A stretch of DNA of 64,000 nt from Achromobacter agilis (GCF_900496965.1 NZ_UFQB01000015.1:89546-153545), one strand, 5' to 3'. Shown: positions 47,827-58,716, counted from the stretch's first letter. The notes: generated by a model not told the origin, from the sequence alone. Numbers and translations: made by a program.

Positions 47827-49436
47827 ACGCATCCGCCCAGCCCGCGAACGCGGGAGCGTCTCCCCAGGCCTCGCGTCCGCCGGGCACCCACCCGCCGCTG
47901 GAAGGCGCGACCCGCATCATCGGTTCGATCGCGCTGTCCACGGCGGTCTTCATGAACGTGCTGGATACGTCGATCGCGAACGTGTCCATCCCCACCATCT
48001 CGGGCGACCTGGGCGTCAGCACCAGCCAGGGCACCTGGGTCATTACGTCCTTCGCCGTCGCCAACGCGATCACGGTGCCGCTCACGGGCTGGCTGACGCA
48101 GCGTTTCGGGCAGGTACGCCTGTTCCTGATTTCGACGCTGCTGTTCGTGCTGGCGTCGTGGCTGTGCGGATTCTCGCCGTCCCTGGAAGCACTGATCGCG
48201 TTCCGCGTGCTGCAAGGCGCGGTCGCCGGGCCGATGATTCCCCTGTCGCAGGCGCTGATGCTGGCCAGCTTCCCCAAGTCCAAGGCAGGCATGGCACTGG
48301 CGGTCTGGTCCATGACCACACTGGTCGCCCCCGTCGCCGGCCCCCTGCTGGGCGGCTGGATCTCCGACAACTACACCTGGCCCTGGATCTTCTACATCAA
48401 CGTACCGGTGGGCCTGCTGGCCGCATGGATCAGCTGGCGCATTTACGGCGGCCGGGAATCGGTCACGCGCAAGCTGCCGATCGACAAGGTCGGCCTGGCG
48501 CTGCTGGTGGTCTGGGTGGGCGCGCTGCAGATCATGCTGGACAAGGGCAAGGAACTGGACTGGTTCGCCAGCCCCACCATCATCGCGCTGGCGGCGACCG
48601 CCTTCGTAGCCTTCGTCTTCTTCCTGATCTGGGAACTGACGGACGCCCACCCCGTGGTGGACCTGCGGCTGTTCAAGCTGCGCAACTTCACGGTGGGCGC
48701 GCTGACGCTGGCGGTGGCCTATGGCGTCTTCTTCGGCAACGTCGTGCTGCTGCCCCTGTGGCTGCAAAGCAATATGGGCTACACGGCCACGTACGCGGGC
48801 CTGGTGACCGCCCCGGTCGGCTTGCTGGCCATCCTGCTGACGCCCATCGTCGGCAAGATGCTGGCCACGCGCGATCCGCGGCAGATCGTGACGGTGGCGT
48901 TCCTGATCTTCGCCCTCGTGTGCTTCATGCGGTCCGGGTTCAATACGCAGACCGACGTGCGCACCCTGATGATCCCGACCATCATCCAGGGCGCGGCCAT
49001 GGCGGCCTTCTTCGTGCCCCTCACGTCGATCACGCTCGCCAGCATCGAACCGTGGCGCATCCCGGCGGCCTCGGGCCTGTCGAACTTCCTGCGCCTGACC
49101 GCGGGCGCGTTCGGCACGTCGATCGCCACCACGCTCTGGGAAAATCGGGCCACCATGCACCATGCCCAGTTGACCGAAGCGGCCAAGCCCGGCCAGCAGG
49201 CGTTCGACCACACCCTGAACACCCTGCAGAACGGGGTAGGCATGACGCACCAGCAAGCCCTGAGTACGGTCGACGCCATGATCAACGGCCAAGCCTTCAC
49301 CATGTCTGCGCTGGACGTGTTCTACGCATCCGCCATCATCTTCCTGGCGCTGACGGGGCTCGTGTGGTTCGCGAGGCCGAGGTCGGCCAAGGCGGGCGGC
49401 GGCGGAGCCGCCGAAGCAGCCGCCGGCGCGCATTGA
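47823..49436 (+). CDS. emrB: EmrB-type DHA2 family drug/proton antiporter
   Basis: A 537-residue fourteen-helix MFS exporter. DHA2 features include FMNVLDTSIANVSIPTISGD in helix 1 (motif D1), GTWVITSFAVANAITVPLTG, and motif C in MTTLVAPVAGPLLGGWISDN. MFS motif A-like LTQRFGQVRLFLIS is also present. It works with EmrA and the outer-membrane lipoprotein to expel hydrophobic drugs across both membranes. ATGA overlap with emrA fixes the start. The Gly/Ala-rich C terminus is not conserved. The operon is under the upstream MarR. Confidence 0.93.
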   Translation: MNASAQPANAGASPQASRPPGTHPPLEGATRIIGSIALSTAVFMNVLDTSIANVSIPTISGDLGVSTSQGTWVITSFAVANAITVPLTGWLTQRFGQVRLFLISTLLFVLASWLCGFSPSLEALIAFRVLQGAVAGPMIPLSQALMLASFPKSKAGMALAVWSMTTLVAPVAGPLLGGWISDNYTWPWIFYINVPVGLLAAWISWRIYGGRESVTRKLPIDKVGLALLVVWVGALQIMLDKGKELDWFASPTIIALAATAFVAFVFFLIWELTDAHPVVDLRLFKLRNFTVGALTLAVAYGVFFGNVVLLPLWLQSNMGYTATYAGLVTAPVGLLAILLTPIVGKMLATRDPRQIVTVAFLIFALVCFMRSGFNTQTDVRTLMIPTIIQGAAMAAFFVPLTSITLASIEPWRIPAASGLSNFLRLTAGAFGTSIATTLWENRATMHHAQLTEAAKPGQQAFDHTLNTLQNGVGMTHQQALSTVDAMINGQAFTMSALDVFYASAIIFLALTGLVWFARPRSAKAGGGGAAEAAAGAH

Positions 49437-49492
49437 CGCGCCGCGCGGGGGCCGGGCGCCTTGCGCGCTGGCCCCCGGCTGCCATTCTCTTC

Positions 49493-50452
49493 TTATTCCT
49501 TCAGCAGGGCCTGCCAGTCCAGGCGTTCGATGATGTCGGCCGGCAGCGCACTGATCGGCGACAGATTGAACACGGACACGCCGCGGGTGCGCCATTGCGC
49601 GGCGGCGAACCGGAAAGACGGCTCGATCAATTGCGAGAAATTGCGCACCAGCCTGCTGGCCTGGGGGGTCGGCCCCTCGTCATAGAAGCGCAGGCCGTTC
49701 TGCAGTGTCAGGTCCAGCCCGTGCACGTACACATGGCGGGCGCCGCCCGACACCAGCACCTGCAGGGCCGCATAGGCCACGGTATCGGCGTCGAACACCC
49801 CCAGCGCGACATCAAAGCTGTATCCCAGCCCCTGCTTGGCATCCAGCAGCTTCACGTCGGGCGTCGCCGCCGCCATGCGCTTGAGCACGGCCGGCGCCGC
49901 GCTGCGCTGATAGGCGCGTTCGGAAATCAATTCGATGATGCAGATGCGGCAGCGGATCAATTCCTGCGGAATGCCCTGCATGATGTAGCGCAGCACTTCA
50001 GGCAACACGTACAGGGTCAGGTCTCGCGACACGATTTCCCGCACCTGGTCGATGCGGTCCCTGACGAAATTCTGGTCAATGATGCAGTAGTACTTGAACG
50101 GCAGGTCGAACTTGCGCGCCAGCGCGATCGCGCCGTTCACGCCCATCGCCGCGCGGATGTCGAGCCGGTCGTACGGGATCTGGGCGACGGACGGGCCGCT
50201 CAGGATCAAGTGCACCTCTTCGTCGGCGGGGTCGTACCCCTCTTGCAGCGGCGTAATCGGCAGCGAACGGCCAAACGCGCGGAATCCGCAAATGGCGCCC
50301 GAGCGATCCCGCCAGATCCTGACGAAAGGCCACAGGTGCTGATTGTGCCTCTGCGTGCGCGATCGCAACAAGCGGAACAGCTTGCGCACAAAACGATCGG
50401 CCCGTCCGCCGCCCACATGGGCGGCGGGGGAGGAAAAAGCTGAATCTTCCAT
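49493..50452 (-). CDS. Uncharacterised glycosyltransferase-like protein (sialyltransferase/DUF115-type look)
   Basis: A 319-residue soluble protein not matched to a clear function. It has EVHLILSGPSVAQIPYDRL and IRAAMGVNGAIALARKF, then FKYYCIIDQNFVRDRID, DAKQGLGYSFDVALGVFDAD and GARHVYVHGLDLT. The GPS-containing strand, the following GVNGA and the late HVYVHGLDL recall GT42/Lic3 sialyltransferases and DUF115 proteins that modify surface glycans. The N terminus is Arg-rich with no membrane helix. It is a lone gene between the efflux operon (convergent) and the tartrate dehydrogenase gene. A role in lipopolysaccharide decoration is a guess. Confidence 0.65.
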   Translation of the reverse strand: MEDSAFSSPAAHVGGGRADRFVRKLFRLLRSRTQRHNQHLWPFVRIWRDRSGAICGFRAFGRSLPITPLQEGYDPADEEVHLILSGPSVAQIPYDRLDIRAAMGVNGAIALARKFDLPFKYYCIIDQNFVRDRIDQVREIVSRDLTLYVLPEVLRYIMQGIPQELIRCRICIIELISERAYQRSAAPAVLKRMAAATPDVKLLDAKQGLGYSFDVALGVFDADTVAYAALQVLVSGGARHVYVHGLDLTLQNGLRFYDEGPTPQASRLVRNFSQLIEPSFRFAAAQWRTRGVSVFNLSPISALPADIIERLDWQALLKE

Positions 50453-50487
50453 CTACTAGCCTGACAGGCCTTATTCGCGAATTGCCC

Positions 50488-51555
50488 TTAGCCGGCCGCG
50501 ATCAGCGACGCGATCGCGCTGCCGACATCGGCGGTAGAAGCGGTGCCTTGCATGCCCCGCGTGCGCGGGCCTTCCGCCAAGACCGTCTCGATCGCCTTCA
50601 CGACGGCGGCGGACGCATCGGGATAACCGAGGAAATCGAGCATCAGGGCGCCGCTCCAGATCTGGCCGATCGGGTTGGCGATGCCCTTGCCATAGATATC
50701 CGGCGCGGAACCGTGCACCGGTTCGAACAGGGACGGGAACTTGCGGTCGGGATTCAGGTTCGCCGACGGCGCGATGCCGATCGTTCCCGTGCAGGCCGGG
50801 CCCAGGTCGGACAGGATGTCGCCGAACAGATTGGAAGCCACCACCACGTCGAACCAATCGGGATGCTGCACGAAATGCGCGCAGAGGATATCGATATGAT
50901 ATTTGTCCCAGCGCACGTCGGGGTAGTTCCCCGCCACGTCCGCCACGCGCTCGTCCCACCACGGCATCGAAATGGAAATGCCGTTCGACTTGGTGGCCGC
51001 GGTCAGGTGCTTGCCGCGCTTTTGTGCCAATTCGAACGCGAACTTGAGGACGCGGTCGGCGCCGATGCGGGTAAACACGCTTTCCTGGATGACCACTTCG
51101 CGCTCGGTGCCGGCAAACAGGCGGCCGCCGCTGTTGGAATACTCGCCTTCGGTATTCTCGCGCACGATGAAGAAATCGATCTCGCCGGGCTTGCGGTCCT
51201 TGAGCGGCGACGGCACACCGGGCATCAGGCGCACCGGGCGCAGGTTGATGTACTGATCGAACTCGCGGCGGAACTTGAACAGCGAGCCCCACAGCGCCTC
51301 GTGATCGGGCACCGTGGCGGGCCAGCCGATGGCGCCGAAGAAAATGGCCTCATGCTGGCCGATCTGCGCCTGCCAGTCATCCGGCATCATCTTGCCGTGC
51401 CTGGCGTAATAGTCGCAGCTCCAGTCGAAATGGTCCCACTGGAAGTCGATGCCGAAGCGGGATGCCACCGCGTCCAGCACTTTCAGGCCCTCCGGGACGA
51501 CCTCCTTGCCGATCCCGTCCCCGGGAATTACTGCAATCTTATGTTTCTTCGACAC
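50488..51555 (-). CDS. Tartrate dehydrogenase/D-malate dehydrogenase (decarboxylating)
   Basis: A 355-residue beta-decarboxylating dehydrogenase of the isopropylmalate/isocitrate family. IAVIPGDGIGKEVVPEGLKV at the N terminus, the substrate region RREFDQYINLRPVRLMPGV, the catalytic Tyr/Lys areas ENTEGEYSNSGGR and AATKSNGISISMPWWDE, and GDILSDLGPACTGTIGIAPS are present. The motif set matches TtuC/DmlA, which oxidise tartrate or D-malate with NAD. The GTG at 51555 is chosen because AGAGGA precedes it at six bases; an in-frame ATG at 51585 lies upstream of that site. No tartrate regulator or transporter is adjacent. Confidence 0.88.
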   Translation of the reverse strand: MSKKHKIAVIPGDGIGKEVVPEGLKVLDAVASRFGIDFQWDHFDWSCDYYARHGKMMPDDWQAQIGQHEAIFFGAIGWPATVPDHEALWGSLFKFRREFDQYINLRPVRLMPGVPSPLKDRKPGEIDFFIVRENTEGEYSNSGGRLFAGTEREVVIQESVFTRIGADRVLKFAFELAQKRGKHLTAATKSNGISISMPWWDERVADVAGNYPDVRWDKYHIDILCAHFVQHPDWFDVVVASNLFGDILSDLGPACTGTIGIAPSANLNPDRKFPSLFEPVHGSAPDIYGKGIANPIGQIWSGALMLDFLGYPDASAAVVKAIETVLAEGPRTRGMQGTASTADVGSAIASLIAAG

Positions 51556-51689
51556 GCGTCTTCCTCTGTTCTCTGGGGGATGCACAACCCGGAATCATAG
51601 GCATAAACGGGCCTGCCGCAACACCCCTGCTTACAAATAGATAGGCCCCCGCAGCGCATCGTTACAAACGAGAAATTTCAAGTAACAAC

Positions 51690-51714
51690 AAAACCGGCCT
51701 TGCGGCCGAGTTTT
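51690..51714 (-). terminator. Terminator of the HerA-like ATPase gene
   Basis: The stem CGGCC-GCAA-GGCCG with flanking AAAAC/GTTTT pairing is read on the minus strand 14 bases after the stop and runs into TTTTGTTGTT. The remaining bases 51586-51680 carry only the upstream region of the dehydrogenase gene. Confidence 0.75.
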
Positions 51715-51727
51715 GTTTGAAGTGGAA

Positions 51728-53254
51728 TCAGCGGCGGCCCTTGGACCCCAGCAACGACCCCAGAATGCCGCGGGTCAGTTCGCGCGCGATCGACCGCACC
51801 GTGCTCTTGGCCATGGTCTGGACGACGCCATCGCGCTTGCCGCCGCGCGGCCCGGTCGACCCGAACAGCACTTCGTTCAGGCTGTCCATCAGCCCCCCGC
51901 CCGCATTGTCGGCCGGCGCCTGGCCCCCGGATTGCCCGGACGCGCCGTCCGCCGTTCCGGCCGGGTCCACAGGCTTGGCCGCGCGCCCCGCCAGCACCTC
52001 GTAGGCCGACTCGCGGTCGATGGTTTTTTCATACTTGGCGGCCAACGGGCTGCCTTGGCGCAGCGATTGCCGCTCGGCGTCCGTCGCGGGGCCGATCCGG
52101 CTCGCCGGGGGCAGGATGTAGGCGCGCTCGGTCGGCATCGGACGGCCCTTGGGATCCAGCAGCGATACCAGGGCCTCGCCCACGCCCAGCTCGGTAATGG
52201 CCGCCTCGATGTCCAGGCCCGGGTTGGGCCGCATGGTCTGGGCTGCGGTCTTCACGGCCTTCTGGTCGCGCGGCGTAAACGCCCGCAAAGCGTGCTGGAC
52301 CCGGTTGCCGAGCTGCCCAAGCACCGTATCCGGAATGTCCAGCGGATTCTGCGTCACGAAATAGACGCCCACGCCCTTGGAACGGACCAGGCGCACCACC
52401 TGCTCGATCTTGTTCAGCAGCGCGGGCGGCGCGTCATTGAACAACAGGTGGGCTTCGTCGAAGAAAAACACCAGTTTGGGCTGGTCCATATCGCCCACTT
52501 CGGGCAGCTTCTCGTAGAGATCCGCCAGCAGCCACAGCAGGAAAATGGCATACAGGCGGGGCGCCTGCATGAGTTTGTCGGCAGCCAGCACGTTCACCAT
52601 GCCGCGGCCCTGCGCGTCCGTACGCATCAGGTCGGCCACGTCCAGCATGGGTTCGCCGAAGAATTTCTCCGCCCCCTGGGACTCCAGGGCCAGCAGGCCG
52701 CGCTGAATGGCGCCGATGCTGGCCGACGAAACATTGCCGTAGCGGGTCTTCAGTTCCGCCGCGCGGTCGGCGACGTTCTGGAGCATGGCCCGCAGATCCT
52801 TCAGGTCCAGCAAGAGCTGCCCTTCGTCGTCGGCCACCTTGAACACCAGGGCCAGCACCCCTTCCTGGGTGTCGTTCAGCTCCAGGATGCGGGAAAGCAG
52901 CAAGGGCCCCATGTCCGACACGGTGGCGCGGACCGGCAGGCCCTGCTCGCCGAACACGTCCCAGAGCGTGACCGGGCTCGCGGCCCAGGCCGGCTCGTCC
53001 AGGCCGAGGTTCTTCAGGCGCTCCAGCAGCTTGGGGCTGGCCGTTCCTGCCTGGGAAATACCAGTCAGGTCGCCTTTGACGTCGGCCATGAAAACCGGGG
53101 TGCCGATACGGGAAAAGGACTCGGCCAGGACCTGCAGCGTGACCGTCTTGCCCGTGCCGGTAGCCCCGGTAATGCACCCGTGCCGGTTGGCCAGGGCAGG
53201 CAGCAGGGCCAACTCGGTCTGTGCATTCTTGGCGATGGCGATGGGGTTGGGCAT
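51728..53254 (-). CDS. HerA-like helicase-type ATPase (DUF853 family)
   Basis: A 508-residue P-loop ATPase of the HerA/FtsK superfamily. Walker A is [12 protein letters not shown] near residue 30, Walker B is [12 protein letters not shown], and the arginine/sensor region includes [19 protein letters not shown]. The DUF853 C-terminal part has [16 protein letters not shown] at the end. The function in bacteria is not established; a role in DNA handling or at the membrane has been proposed for relatives. The start at 53254 ([19 protein letters not shown]) follows GGAGA; a longer in-frame ATG at 53395 is near the yebC promoter and rejected. It is divergent from yebC. Confidence 0.86.
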   Translation of the reverse strand: MPNPIAIAKNAQTELALLPALANRHGCITGATGTGKTVTLQVLAESFSRIGTPVFMADVKGDLTGISQAGTASPKLLERLKNLGLDEPAWAASPVTLWDVFGEQGLPVRATVSDMGPLLLSRILELNDTQEGVLALVFKVADDEGQLLLDLKDLRAMLQNVADRAAELKTRYGNVSSASIGAIQRGLLALESQGAEKFFGEPMLDVADLMRTDAQGRGMVNVLAADKLMQAPRLYAIFLLWLLADLYEKLPEVGDMDQPKLVFFFDEAHLLFNDAPPALLNKIEQVVRLVRSKGVGVYFVTQNPLDIPDTVLGQLGNRVQHALRAFTPRDQKAVKTAAQTMRPNPGLDIEAAITELGVGEALVSLLDPKGRPMPTERAYILPPASRIGPATDAERQSLRQGSPLAAKYEKTIDRESAYEVLAGRAAKPVDPAGTADGASGQSGGQAPADNAGGGLMDSLNEVLFGSTGPRGGKRDGVVQTMAKSTVRSIARELTRGILGSLLGSKGRR

Positions 53255-53415
53255 GTGCAGCTCTCCGGACCAGGGAATCAGATGGATGCCCAAGTGTAGA
53301 GCCTGCCGCGCCGATTGTGCGCGTGGCAATAAGGACACATACGGCGCCCGCCCGGACGCATGGCCCGCCGTCACGGTAAAATGCCTTTTTTGCACACAAT
53401 TACTCCTGGGAAGCC

Positions 53416-54147
53416 ATGGCCGGACACAGCAAATGGGCCAATATTCAGCACCGCAAAGGGCGCCAAGACGCCAAGCGCGGAAAGCTCTGGACCAAGATCA
53501 TTCGTGAAATCACCGTGGCGGCGCGCGCCGGCGGCCCCGACCCGGACAGCAATCCGCGTCTGCGCATGGCCTGGGACAAGGCCACCGACGCCAACATGCC
53601 CAAGGACAACATCCAGCGCGCCATCCAGCGCGGCGCGGGCGGCGCGGACGGCGACGCCTACGAGGAAGTGCGGTACGAAGGCTACGGCATCGGCGGCGCG
53701 GCGGTGATCGTCGACTGCATGACCGACAACCGCACCCGCACCGTCGCTGAAGTGCGCCACGCTTTCGCCAAGAACGGCGGCAACCTGGGCCAGGAAGGCT
53801 CGGTGGCCTTCATGTTCAAGCATTGCGGCCAGTTCGTCTTCGCGCCGGGCACCTCGGAAGACAAGGTCATGGAAGCCGCCCTCGAGGCCGGCGCCGAAGA
53901 TGTGACCACCGACGAGGAAGGCGTGATCGAAGTCGTCTGCTCGCCGGCCGACTACGCCGCGGTGCGCAGCGCCTTCGACGCCGCAGGCCTGAAGGCCGAA
54001 GTCGACGGCATCGTCATGAAGGCTTTGAACGAAACCGAACTGGCCGGCGAAGACGCCATCAAGATGCAGAAACTGCTCGACGCCCTGGAAGGCCTGGACG
54101 ACGTGCAGGAAGTCTATACGAACGTCGTTTTCGACGAAGCGCAGTAA
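53416..54147 (+). CDS. yebC: YebC/PmpR family translation/transcription regulator
   Basis: A 243-residue YebC/TACO1 protein. The invariant N terminus [20 protein letters not shown] is complete, followed by [18 protein letters not shown] and the acidic [11 protein letters not shown] and ALEAGAEDV segments. Recent work on the family shows action on ribosome stalling, while older work described DNA binding; both are possible. The length is typical. It precedes purD by 104 bases on the same strand. Confidence 0.94.
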   Translation: MAGHSKWANIQHRKGRQDAKRGKLWTKIIREITVAARAGGPDPDSNPRLRMAWDKATDANMPKDNIQRAIQRGAGGADGDAYEEVRYEGYGIGGAAVIVDCMTDNRTRTVAEVRHAFAKNGGNLGQEGSVAFMFKHCGQFVFAPGTSEDKVMEAALEAGAEDVTTDEEGVIEVVCSPADYAAVRSAFDAAGLKAEVDGIVMKALNETELAGEDAIKMQKLLDALEGLDDVQEVYTNVVFDEAQ

Positions 54148-54251
54148 ATCCTCCTGGCCTGGGGCTTCGGCGGCATCGGCCGCTCCGGCGCCAGGGTGTA
54201 ATTCGGGGCCGTTCATCCGGCTCCGAGTGGCAACCTTCAGAATCACGCAAC

Positions 54252-55559
54252 ATGAAACTCCTGGTAATTGGCTCGGGCGGCCGCGAACATGCCCTCGCCT
54301 GGCGGCTGGCCCGCTCCCCGCGCGTACACAAGGTGTACGTCGCTCCGGGCAACGGTGGCACGCAACGGGCCGAGCAGATGGAAAACATCCCGCTCACCAA
54401 TGCCGAGGAACTGGCCGATTTCGTGCAGCGCGAAGGCGTTGCCCTGACCGTCGTCGGCCCCGAAGCGCCGCTGGCCGCCGGCGTCGTGGACGTGTTCCGC
54501 GCCCGCGGCCTGAAGATCTTCGGCCCCACCAAGGCTGCCGCCCAGCTGGAAAGCTCCAAGGATTACGCCAAGGCCTTCATGGTCCGGCACAGCATCCCGA
54601 CCGCCCGCTACGAAACCTTCACCGACCCGGCCAAGGCGCATGCCTATATCGACCAGGAAGGCGCTCCCATCGTGATCAAGGCCGACGGCCTGGCCGCGGG
54701 CAAGGGCGTCGTGGTCGCCGCGACGCTGGAAGAGGCGCACGCCGCGGTGGACGCCATGCTGGGCGACGGCTCCATGGGCGCGGCCGGCGCGCGCGTCGTC
54801 ATCGAGGAATGCCTGGTCGGCGAGGAAGCCAGCTTCATCGTCATGTGCGACGGCCGCAACGTGCTGGCCCTGGCCACCAGCCAGGACCACAAGCGCCTGC
54901 AAGACGGCGACCAGGGCCCCAACACCGGCGGCATGGGCGCCTACTCGCCCGCGCCCATTGTCACCCCGGAACTGCACCACCGCATCATGCGCGAAATCAT
55001 CCTGCCGACCGTGCAGGGCATGGCGCGCGACGGCATTCCGTACACCGGCTTCCTGTATGCGGGCCTGATGATCGCCCCGGGCGACGACCCCGACCGCGAA
55101 ATCAAGACCCTGGAATTCAACTGCCGCATGGGCGACCCGGAAACGCAGCCCATCATGATGCGCGTGAAGAGCGACCTGCTCGACGCCCTGGAACACGCCG
55201 TCGACGGCACGCTCGACCAGGCCGACATCGTCTGGGACCGCCGCACCGCCCTCGGCGCCGTGCTCGCCGCGCACAACTACCCGAACACGCCCCGCACCGG
55301 CGACGTCATCCGCGGCCTGCCCGCCGACGCCGAAGACTGCATGGTGTTCCACGCCGCCACCAAAATCGATGGCGACGACACCAAGACCACCGGCGGCCGC
55401 GTGCTGTGCGTCACGGCGCTGGGCGACTCGGTCAAGATGGCCCGCGACCGCGTGTACGAAGCCATCAACGGCATCCACTTCGACGGCCGCCAGTACCGCA
55501 GCGATATCGGCTGGCGTGCGCTCAAGCCCTCGCAACAGAAACCCAAGTCCAACGCCTAG
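54252..55559 (+). CDS. purD: Phosphoribosylamine-glycine ligase
   Basis: A 435-residue ATP-grasp enzyme for the second step of purine synthesis, joining glycine to phosphoribosylamine. [20 protein letters not shown] opens the protein. The ATP-grasp core has [20 protein letters not shown] and [17 protein letters not shown], with substrate contacts in [20 protein letters not shown] and [17 protein letters not shown]. The length is normal. It begins a tight run of housekeeping genes with hemF 12 bases later. Confidence 0.96.
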   Translation: MKLLVIGSGGREHALAWRLARSPRVHKVYVAPGNGGTQRAEQMENIPLTNAEELADFVQREGVALTVVGPEAPLAAGVVDVFRARGLKIFGPTKAAAQLESSKDYAKAFMVRHSIPTARYETFTDPAKAHAYIDQEGAPIVIKADGLAAGKGVVVAATLEEAHAAVDAMLGDGSMGAAGARVVIEECLVGEEASFIVMCDGRNVLALATSQDHKRLQDGDQGPNTGGMGAYSPAPIVTPELHHRIMREIILPTVQGMARDGIPYTGFLYAGLMIAPGDDPDREIKTLEFNCRMGDPETQPIMMRVKSDLLDALEHAVDGTLDQADIVWDRRTALGAVLAAHNYPNTPRTGDVIRGLPADAEDCMVFHAATKIDGDDTKTTGGRVLCVTALGDSVKMARDRVYEAINGIHFDGRQYRSDIGWRALKPSQQKPKSNA

Positions 55560-55571
55560 CCGGAACCGCAG

Positions 55572-56483
55572 ATGCCCGCCTTGCCCGTCTCCGCAGTCAG
55601 GGATTACCTCACCGGTTTGCAGGCCCGCATCGTCGGCGGCCTGGAAGCCGCCGAGGGCTCGGCCTTCCGCGCCGATGAATGGGTGCGTCCGGAAGGCGGA
55701 GGCGGCCTGTCGCGGCTGCTGGAAGGCGGCGAACTCTTCGAACGGGCCGGCGTGCTGTTCAGCCACGTCCAGGGCATCAAGCTGCCGCCTTCGGCCAGCG
55801 CGCACCGGCCGGAACTTGCCGGCCGCCCATGGGAAGCCATGGGCGTCTCGATGGTGCTGCACCCGCGCAACCCTTATGTGCCCACCACGCACATGAACGT
55901 GCGGATGTTCATCGCGGCGGCCCGGCCCGGCCACGACGAAGCCGACATCTTCTGGTTCGGCGGCGGCCTCGACCTGACCCCCTACTATCCGTTCGAAGAA
56001 GACGCCCGCCACTTCCACACCGTGTGCCGGGACGCCCTGGCCGGCCACGGGGCCGAATACTATCCGCGCTACAAGCGCTGGTGCGACGACTATTTCTTCC
56101 TGAAGCACCGCAATGAAACGCGCGGCATCGGCGGCGTCTTCTTCGATGACCTGAACGCCCCCGGCTTCGACGCCTCGTTCGCCCTGACCCGCTCTGTCGG
56201 CGATGCCTTCCTCGGCAGCTACATGCCGATCGTGGAACGCCGCCGCGGCATGCCCTATGGCGAACGCGAGCGCGATTTCCAGGCTTATCGCCGCGGCCGC
56301 TACGTCGAATTCAACCTGGTCTTCGACCGCGGCACGCTGTTCGGCCTGCAATCGGGCGGACGCACCGAGTCGATCCTGCTGTCCATGCCCCCTCTGGCCC
56401 AATGGCGCTACGACTGGCATCCCGAAGTCGGCACGCCAGAGGCCGAACTGGCCGCCTACCTCAAGCCGCGGGACTGGGTTTGA
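55572..56483 (+). CDS. hemF: Oxygen-dependent coproporphyrinogen III oxidase
   Basis: A 303-residue aerobic enzyme of haem synthesis that decarboxylates two propionates of coproporphyrinogen III to give protoporphyrinogen IX. Signature segments: [60 protein letters not shown] and [11 protein letters not shown]. The C terminus carries [20 protein letters not shown] and [11 protein letters not shown]. Conserved His and Arg residues of the family are all present. The stop overlaps the nadD TTG start. Confidence 0.96.
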   Translation: MPALPVSAVRDYLTGLQARIVGGLEAAEGSAFRADEWVRPEGGGGLSRLLEGGELFERAGVLFSHVQGIKLPPSASAHRPELAGRPWEAMGVSMVLHPRNPYVPTTHMNVRMFIAAARPGHDEADIFWFGGGLDLTPYYPFEEDARHFHTVCRDALAGHGAEYYPRYKRWCDDYFFLKHRNETRGIGGVFFDDLNAPGFDASFALTRSVGDAFLGSYMPIVERRRGMPYGERERDFQAYRRGRYVEFNLVFDRGTLFGLQSGGRTESILLSMPPLAQWRYDWHPEVGTPEAELAAYLKPRDWV

Positions 56484-57067
56484 AGCGCATCGGACTCCTG
56501 GGCGGCAGTTTCGACCCCGTCCACGTTGCGCACATCGCGCTCGCGCAAACCGCGCTGCGGGCGCTGGGCCTGGCCGAGGTGCAACTCATCCCGGCGGCCA
56601 ATCCCTGGCAGCGCGCCGCGCTGCACGCCACGGCCGAACAGCGCCGCGACATGCTGGGGCTGGCGATCGCCGGCCATGCCGGCCTAGCCGTCAACCCAAT
56701 CGAAATCGAACGCGGCGGCGCCACCTACACGATCGACACGCTGCGTGCCCTGCCGCAGGACGCGCGCTATGTCTGGCTGTTGGGCGCGGACCAATTGGCG
56801 AACTTCTGCACCTGGCGCGACTGGCAGGAAATCTCCCGTCTGGTGGACCTGGCCGTCGCCACCCGCCCCGGCACGGCGCTCACCTCCCCGCCGGCGCTTG
56901 CCGACCACCTGCGCGCCCTGGGCCGCGAGCTCCAGGAACTGCCTTTTGCCCCCATGCCGGTGTCGGCTTCCCAAATTCGCCAGCGCCTGGCGCAAGGCGA
57001 GTCCACCGAGGGCCTGCTTGCCGCTCCCGTCGCCGCGTATATTGCGGCGCACCATCTCTATCGATAA
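56480..57067 (+). CDS. nadD: Nicotinate-nucleotide adenylyltransferase
   Basis: A 195-residue nucleotidyltransferase that adenylylates nicotinate mononucleotide in NAD synthesis. The T/HXGH-type motif [16 protein letters not shown] is at residues 8-23, and the C-terminal ISxxxIR-type element reads [10 protein letters not shown]. The start is the TTG at 56480, overlapping the hemF stop (TTGA); it gives the family N terminus [15 protein letters not shown] directly. An in-frame ATG at 56402 lies well inside hemF and would add 26 unrelated residues. Translational coupling to hemF is expected. Confidence 0.93.
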   Translation: MKRIGLLGGSFDPVHVAHIALAQTALRALGLAEVQLIPAANPWQRAALHATAEQRRDMLGLAIAGHAGLAVNPIEIERGGATYTIDTLRALPQDARYVWLLGADQLANFCTWRDWQEISRLVDLAVATRPGTALTSPPALADHLRALGRELQELPFAPMPVSASQIRQRLAQGESTEGLLAAPVAAYIAAHHLYR

Positions 57068-57140
57068 CCTCACCCGCCGGGCGCCGAAAGCGCCTCGGAG
57101 CCAGCATCCTGCTGACCGTGCGCGGGTTATATTTACAACT

Positions 57141-57545
57141 ATGGATATACAAAAACTCCAACGCGCCGTCATCGACGCCCTCGAAGACGTCAAAGCGCAA
57201 GACATCAAGGTTTTCAACACCACGCATCTGACCAGCCTGTTCGATCGCGTCGTGATTGCAAGCGCCACCTCCAACCGGCAAACCCGCGCTCTGGCCTCCA
57301 GCGTGGCCGACCGCGGGCGCGCGCTCAGCCTGTCGGGCATCACCATCGAAGGTGAAGACACGGGCGAATGGGTCGTCGTCGACCTGGGCGACGTGGTCGT
57401 GCACATCATGCAGCCCGCCATCCGCCAGTACTACAACCTGGAAGAGATCTGGGGCGACAAGCCGGTGCGCGTGAAGCTCCTGCCGGAATCCACCCGGCCC
57501 GCACCGATCGCCAGCGACAGCGCCTACGACGGCACCGATTACTGA
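57141..57545 (+). CDS. rsfS: Ribosomal silencing factor RsfS
   Basis: A 134-residue RsfS/Iojap protein that binds uL14 and blocks joining of ribosomal subunits in starved cells. Core motifs are [57 protein letters not shown] and [10 protein letters not shown]. The last 20 residues are a variable tail. The ATG at 57141 yields the normal length; the 73-base gap from nadD holds no other gene. rlmH follows after seven bases. Confidence 0.95.
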   Translation: MDIQKLQRAVIDALEDVKAQDIKVFNTTHLTSLFDRVVIASATSNRQTRALASSVADRGRALSLSGITIEGEDTGEWVVVDLGDVVVHIMQPAIRQYYNLEEIWGDKPVRVKLLPESTRPAPIASDSAYDGTDY

Positions 57546-57552
57546 GCACGCC

Positions 57553-58023
57553 GTGAAACTCATCGTCGTGGCCGTGGGCACGCGGATGCCGGATTGGGTG
57601 CAGACCGCCTGGGACGACTACGCCAAGCGCCTGCCGGCCGATTGCGCGCTGGAACTGCGCGAGATCAAGCCCGAACCCCGCACCACCGGCAAGACGCCCG
57701 CGCAGATGATGGCGGCGGAAGCCAAGCGCATAGAAGCCGCGCTGCCCGCCAGCGCCCTGCGCCTGGCGCTGGACGAACGCGGCCGCGACCTCACCACCAT
57801 GGCGCTGTCGCAAAAACTCGAACAATGGCGGGCAGGCGGACAGGACGTCGCCTTTCTCGTCGGCGGCCCCGACGGCCTGGATGCCGACCTGAAAGCGTCC
57901 TGCAGCGGGCAGCTGCGGCTGTCTTCCCTGACCCTGCCGCACCCCATGGTCCGCGTGGTGCTGGCCGAACAGCTCTACCGCGCCTGGGCCATCATGACCA
58001 ATCATCCCTATCACCGCGCCTAG
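57553..58023 (+). CDS. rlmH: 23S rRNA (pseudouridine1915-N3)-methyltransferase
   Basis: A 156-residue SPOUT methyltransferase that modifies helix 69 of 23S rRNA using S-adenosylmethionine. The knot region is [20 protein letters not shown], and the C terminus [20 protein letters not shown] with NHPYHRA matches the family strictly. The length is typical. The order rsfS-rlmH is conserved widely and links the two ribosome-related functions. Confidence 0.96.
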   Translation: MKLIVVAVGTRMPDWVQTAWDDYAKRLPADCALELREIKPEPRTTGKTPAQMMAAEAKRIEAALPASALRLALDERGRDLTTMALSQKLEQWRAGGQDVAFLVGGPDGLDADLKASCSGQLRLSSLTLPHPMVRVVLAEQLYRAWAIMTNHPYHRA

Positions 58024-58068
58024 GCCGCACCTGGCCTCTGGCCGGGCGGGCGCCTTTTCCGACTACGC

Positions 58069-58695
58069 ATGACCGACACTGCCGCCACCCAAGCCTCTCC
58101 CGCGCATCTGTACCTCGCCTCGGCCAGCCCGAGGCGGCGCGAACTGCTGACCCAGATCGGCCTGGCCCACGAAGTCCTGCTCGTGCCCGCCCCGCCCGGC
58201 GAGGACGAACCCCAGCACCCGGGCGAAAGCGCCGCCGACTATGTCCAGCGCACCGCGCGGGACAAGGCGCTTCGCGGACGCGACTGGATGCGCGATCGCG
58301 ACCTGCCGCGCCTGCCCCTGCTGGCCGCGGACACGACCGTCATCCTGGCGGGCCTGGTCCTGGGCAAGCCCGTGGACCGGGACGACGCCGCGCGGATCCT
58401 GCGCACGCTGTCCGGCGCCGCGCACGAAGTGCGCACCGCCGTCGCCGTCTGGACCGGCGACCAGCTGCTCGAGGCCGTTTCCATTACCGAAGTCCGCATG
58501 CGTGCGCTCACGGACGACGAGATCGGCCGCTATTGCGACAGCGGCGAGCCGTTCGGCAAGGCCGGCGCCTATGGCATCCAGGGCCTTGCGGGCGCCTTCA
58601 TTTCGCACATCGCCGGCAGCTACACGGGCGTGATGGGGCTGCCCGTGTTCGAAACCGCCAACCTGCTGCGCGCGGCGGGCATCCAGGTTCCCTGA
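58069..58695 (+). CDS. maf: Maf-family nucleotide pyrophosphatase
   Basis: A 208-residue Maf protein, which hydrolyses dTTP, UTP or modified nucleotides and helps keep them out of nucleic acids. The N-terminal motif LYLASASPRRRELLTQIGL and the ADTTVILAGLVLGKP and ALTDDEIGRYCDSGEPFGKA segments are present, followed by GAYGIQGLAGAFISHIAGSY. The mid-protein insert is somewhat longer than in E. coli YhdE. It closes the purD-to-maf run and is followed by a two-way terminator. Confidence 0.94.
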   Translation: MTDTAATQASPAHLYLASASPRRRELLTQIGLAHEVLLVPAPPGEDEPQHPGESAADYVQRTARDKALRGRDWMRDRDLPRLPLLAADTTVILAGLVLGKPVDRDDAARILRTLSGAAHEVRTAVAVWTGDQLLEAVSITEVRMRALTDDEIGRYCDSGEPFGKAGAYGIQGLAGAFISHIAGSYTGVMGLPVFETANLLRAAGIQVP

Positions 58696-58716
58696 ACCGT
58701 CGCCCTCCGCGCCATG

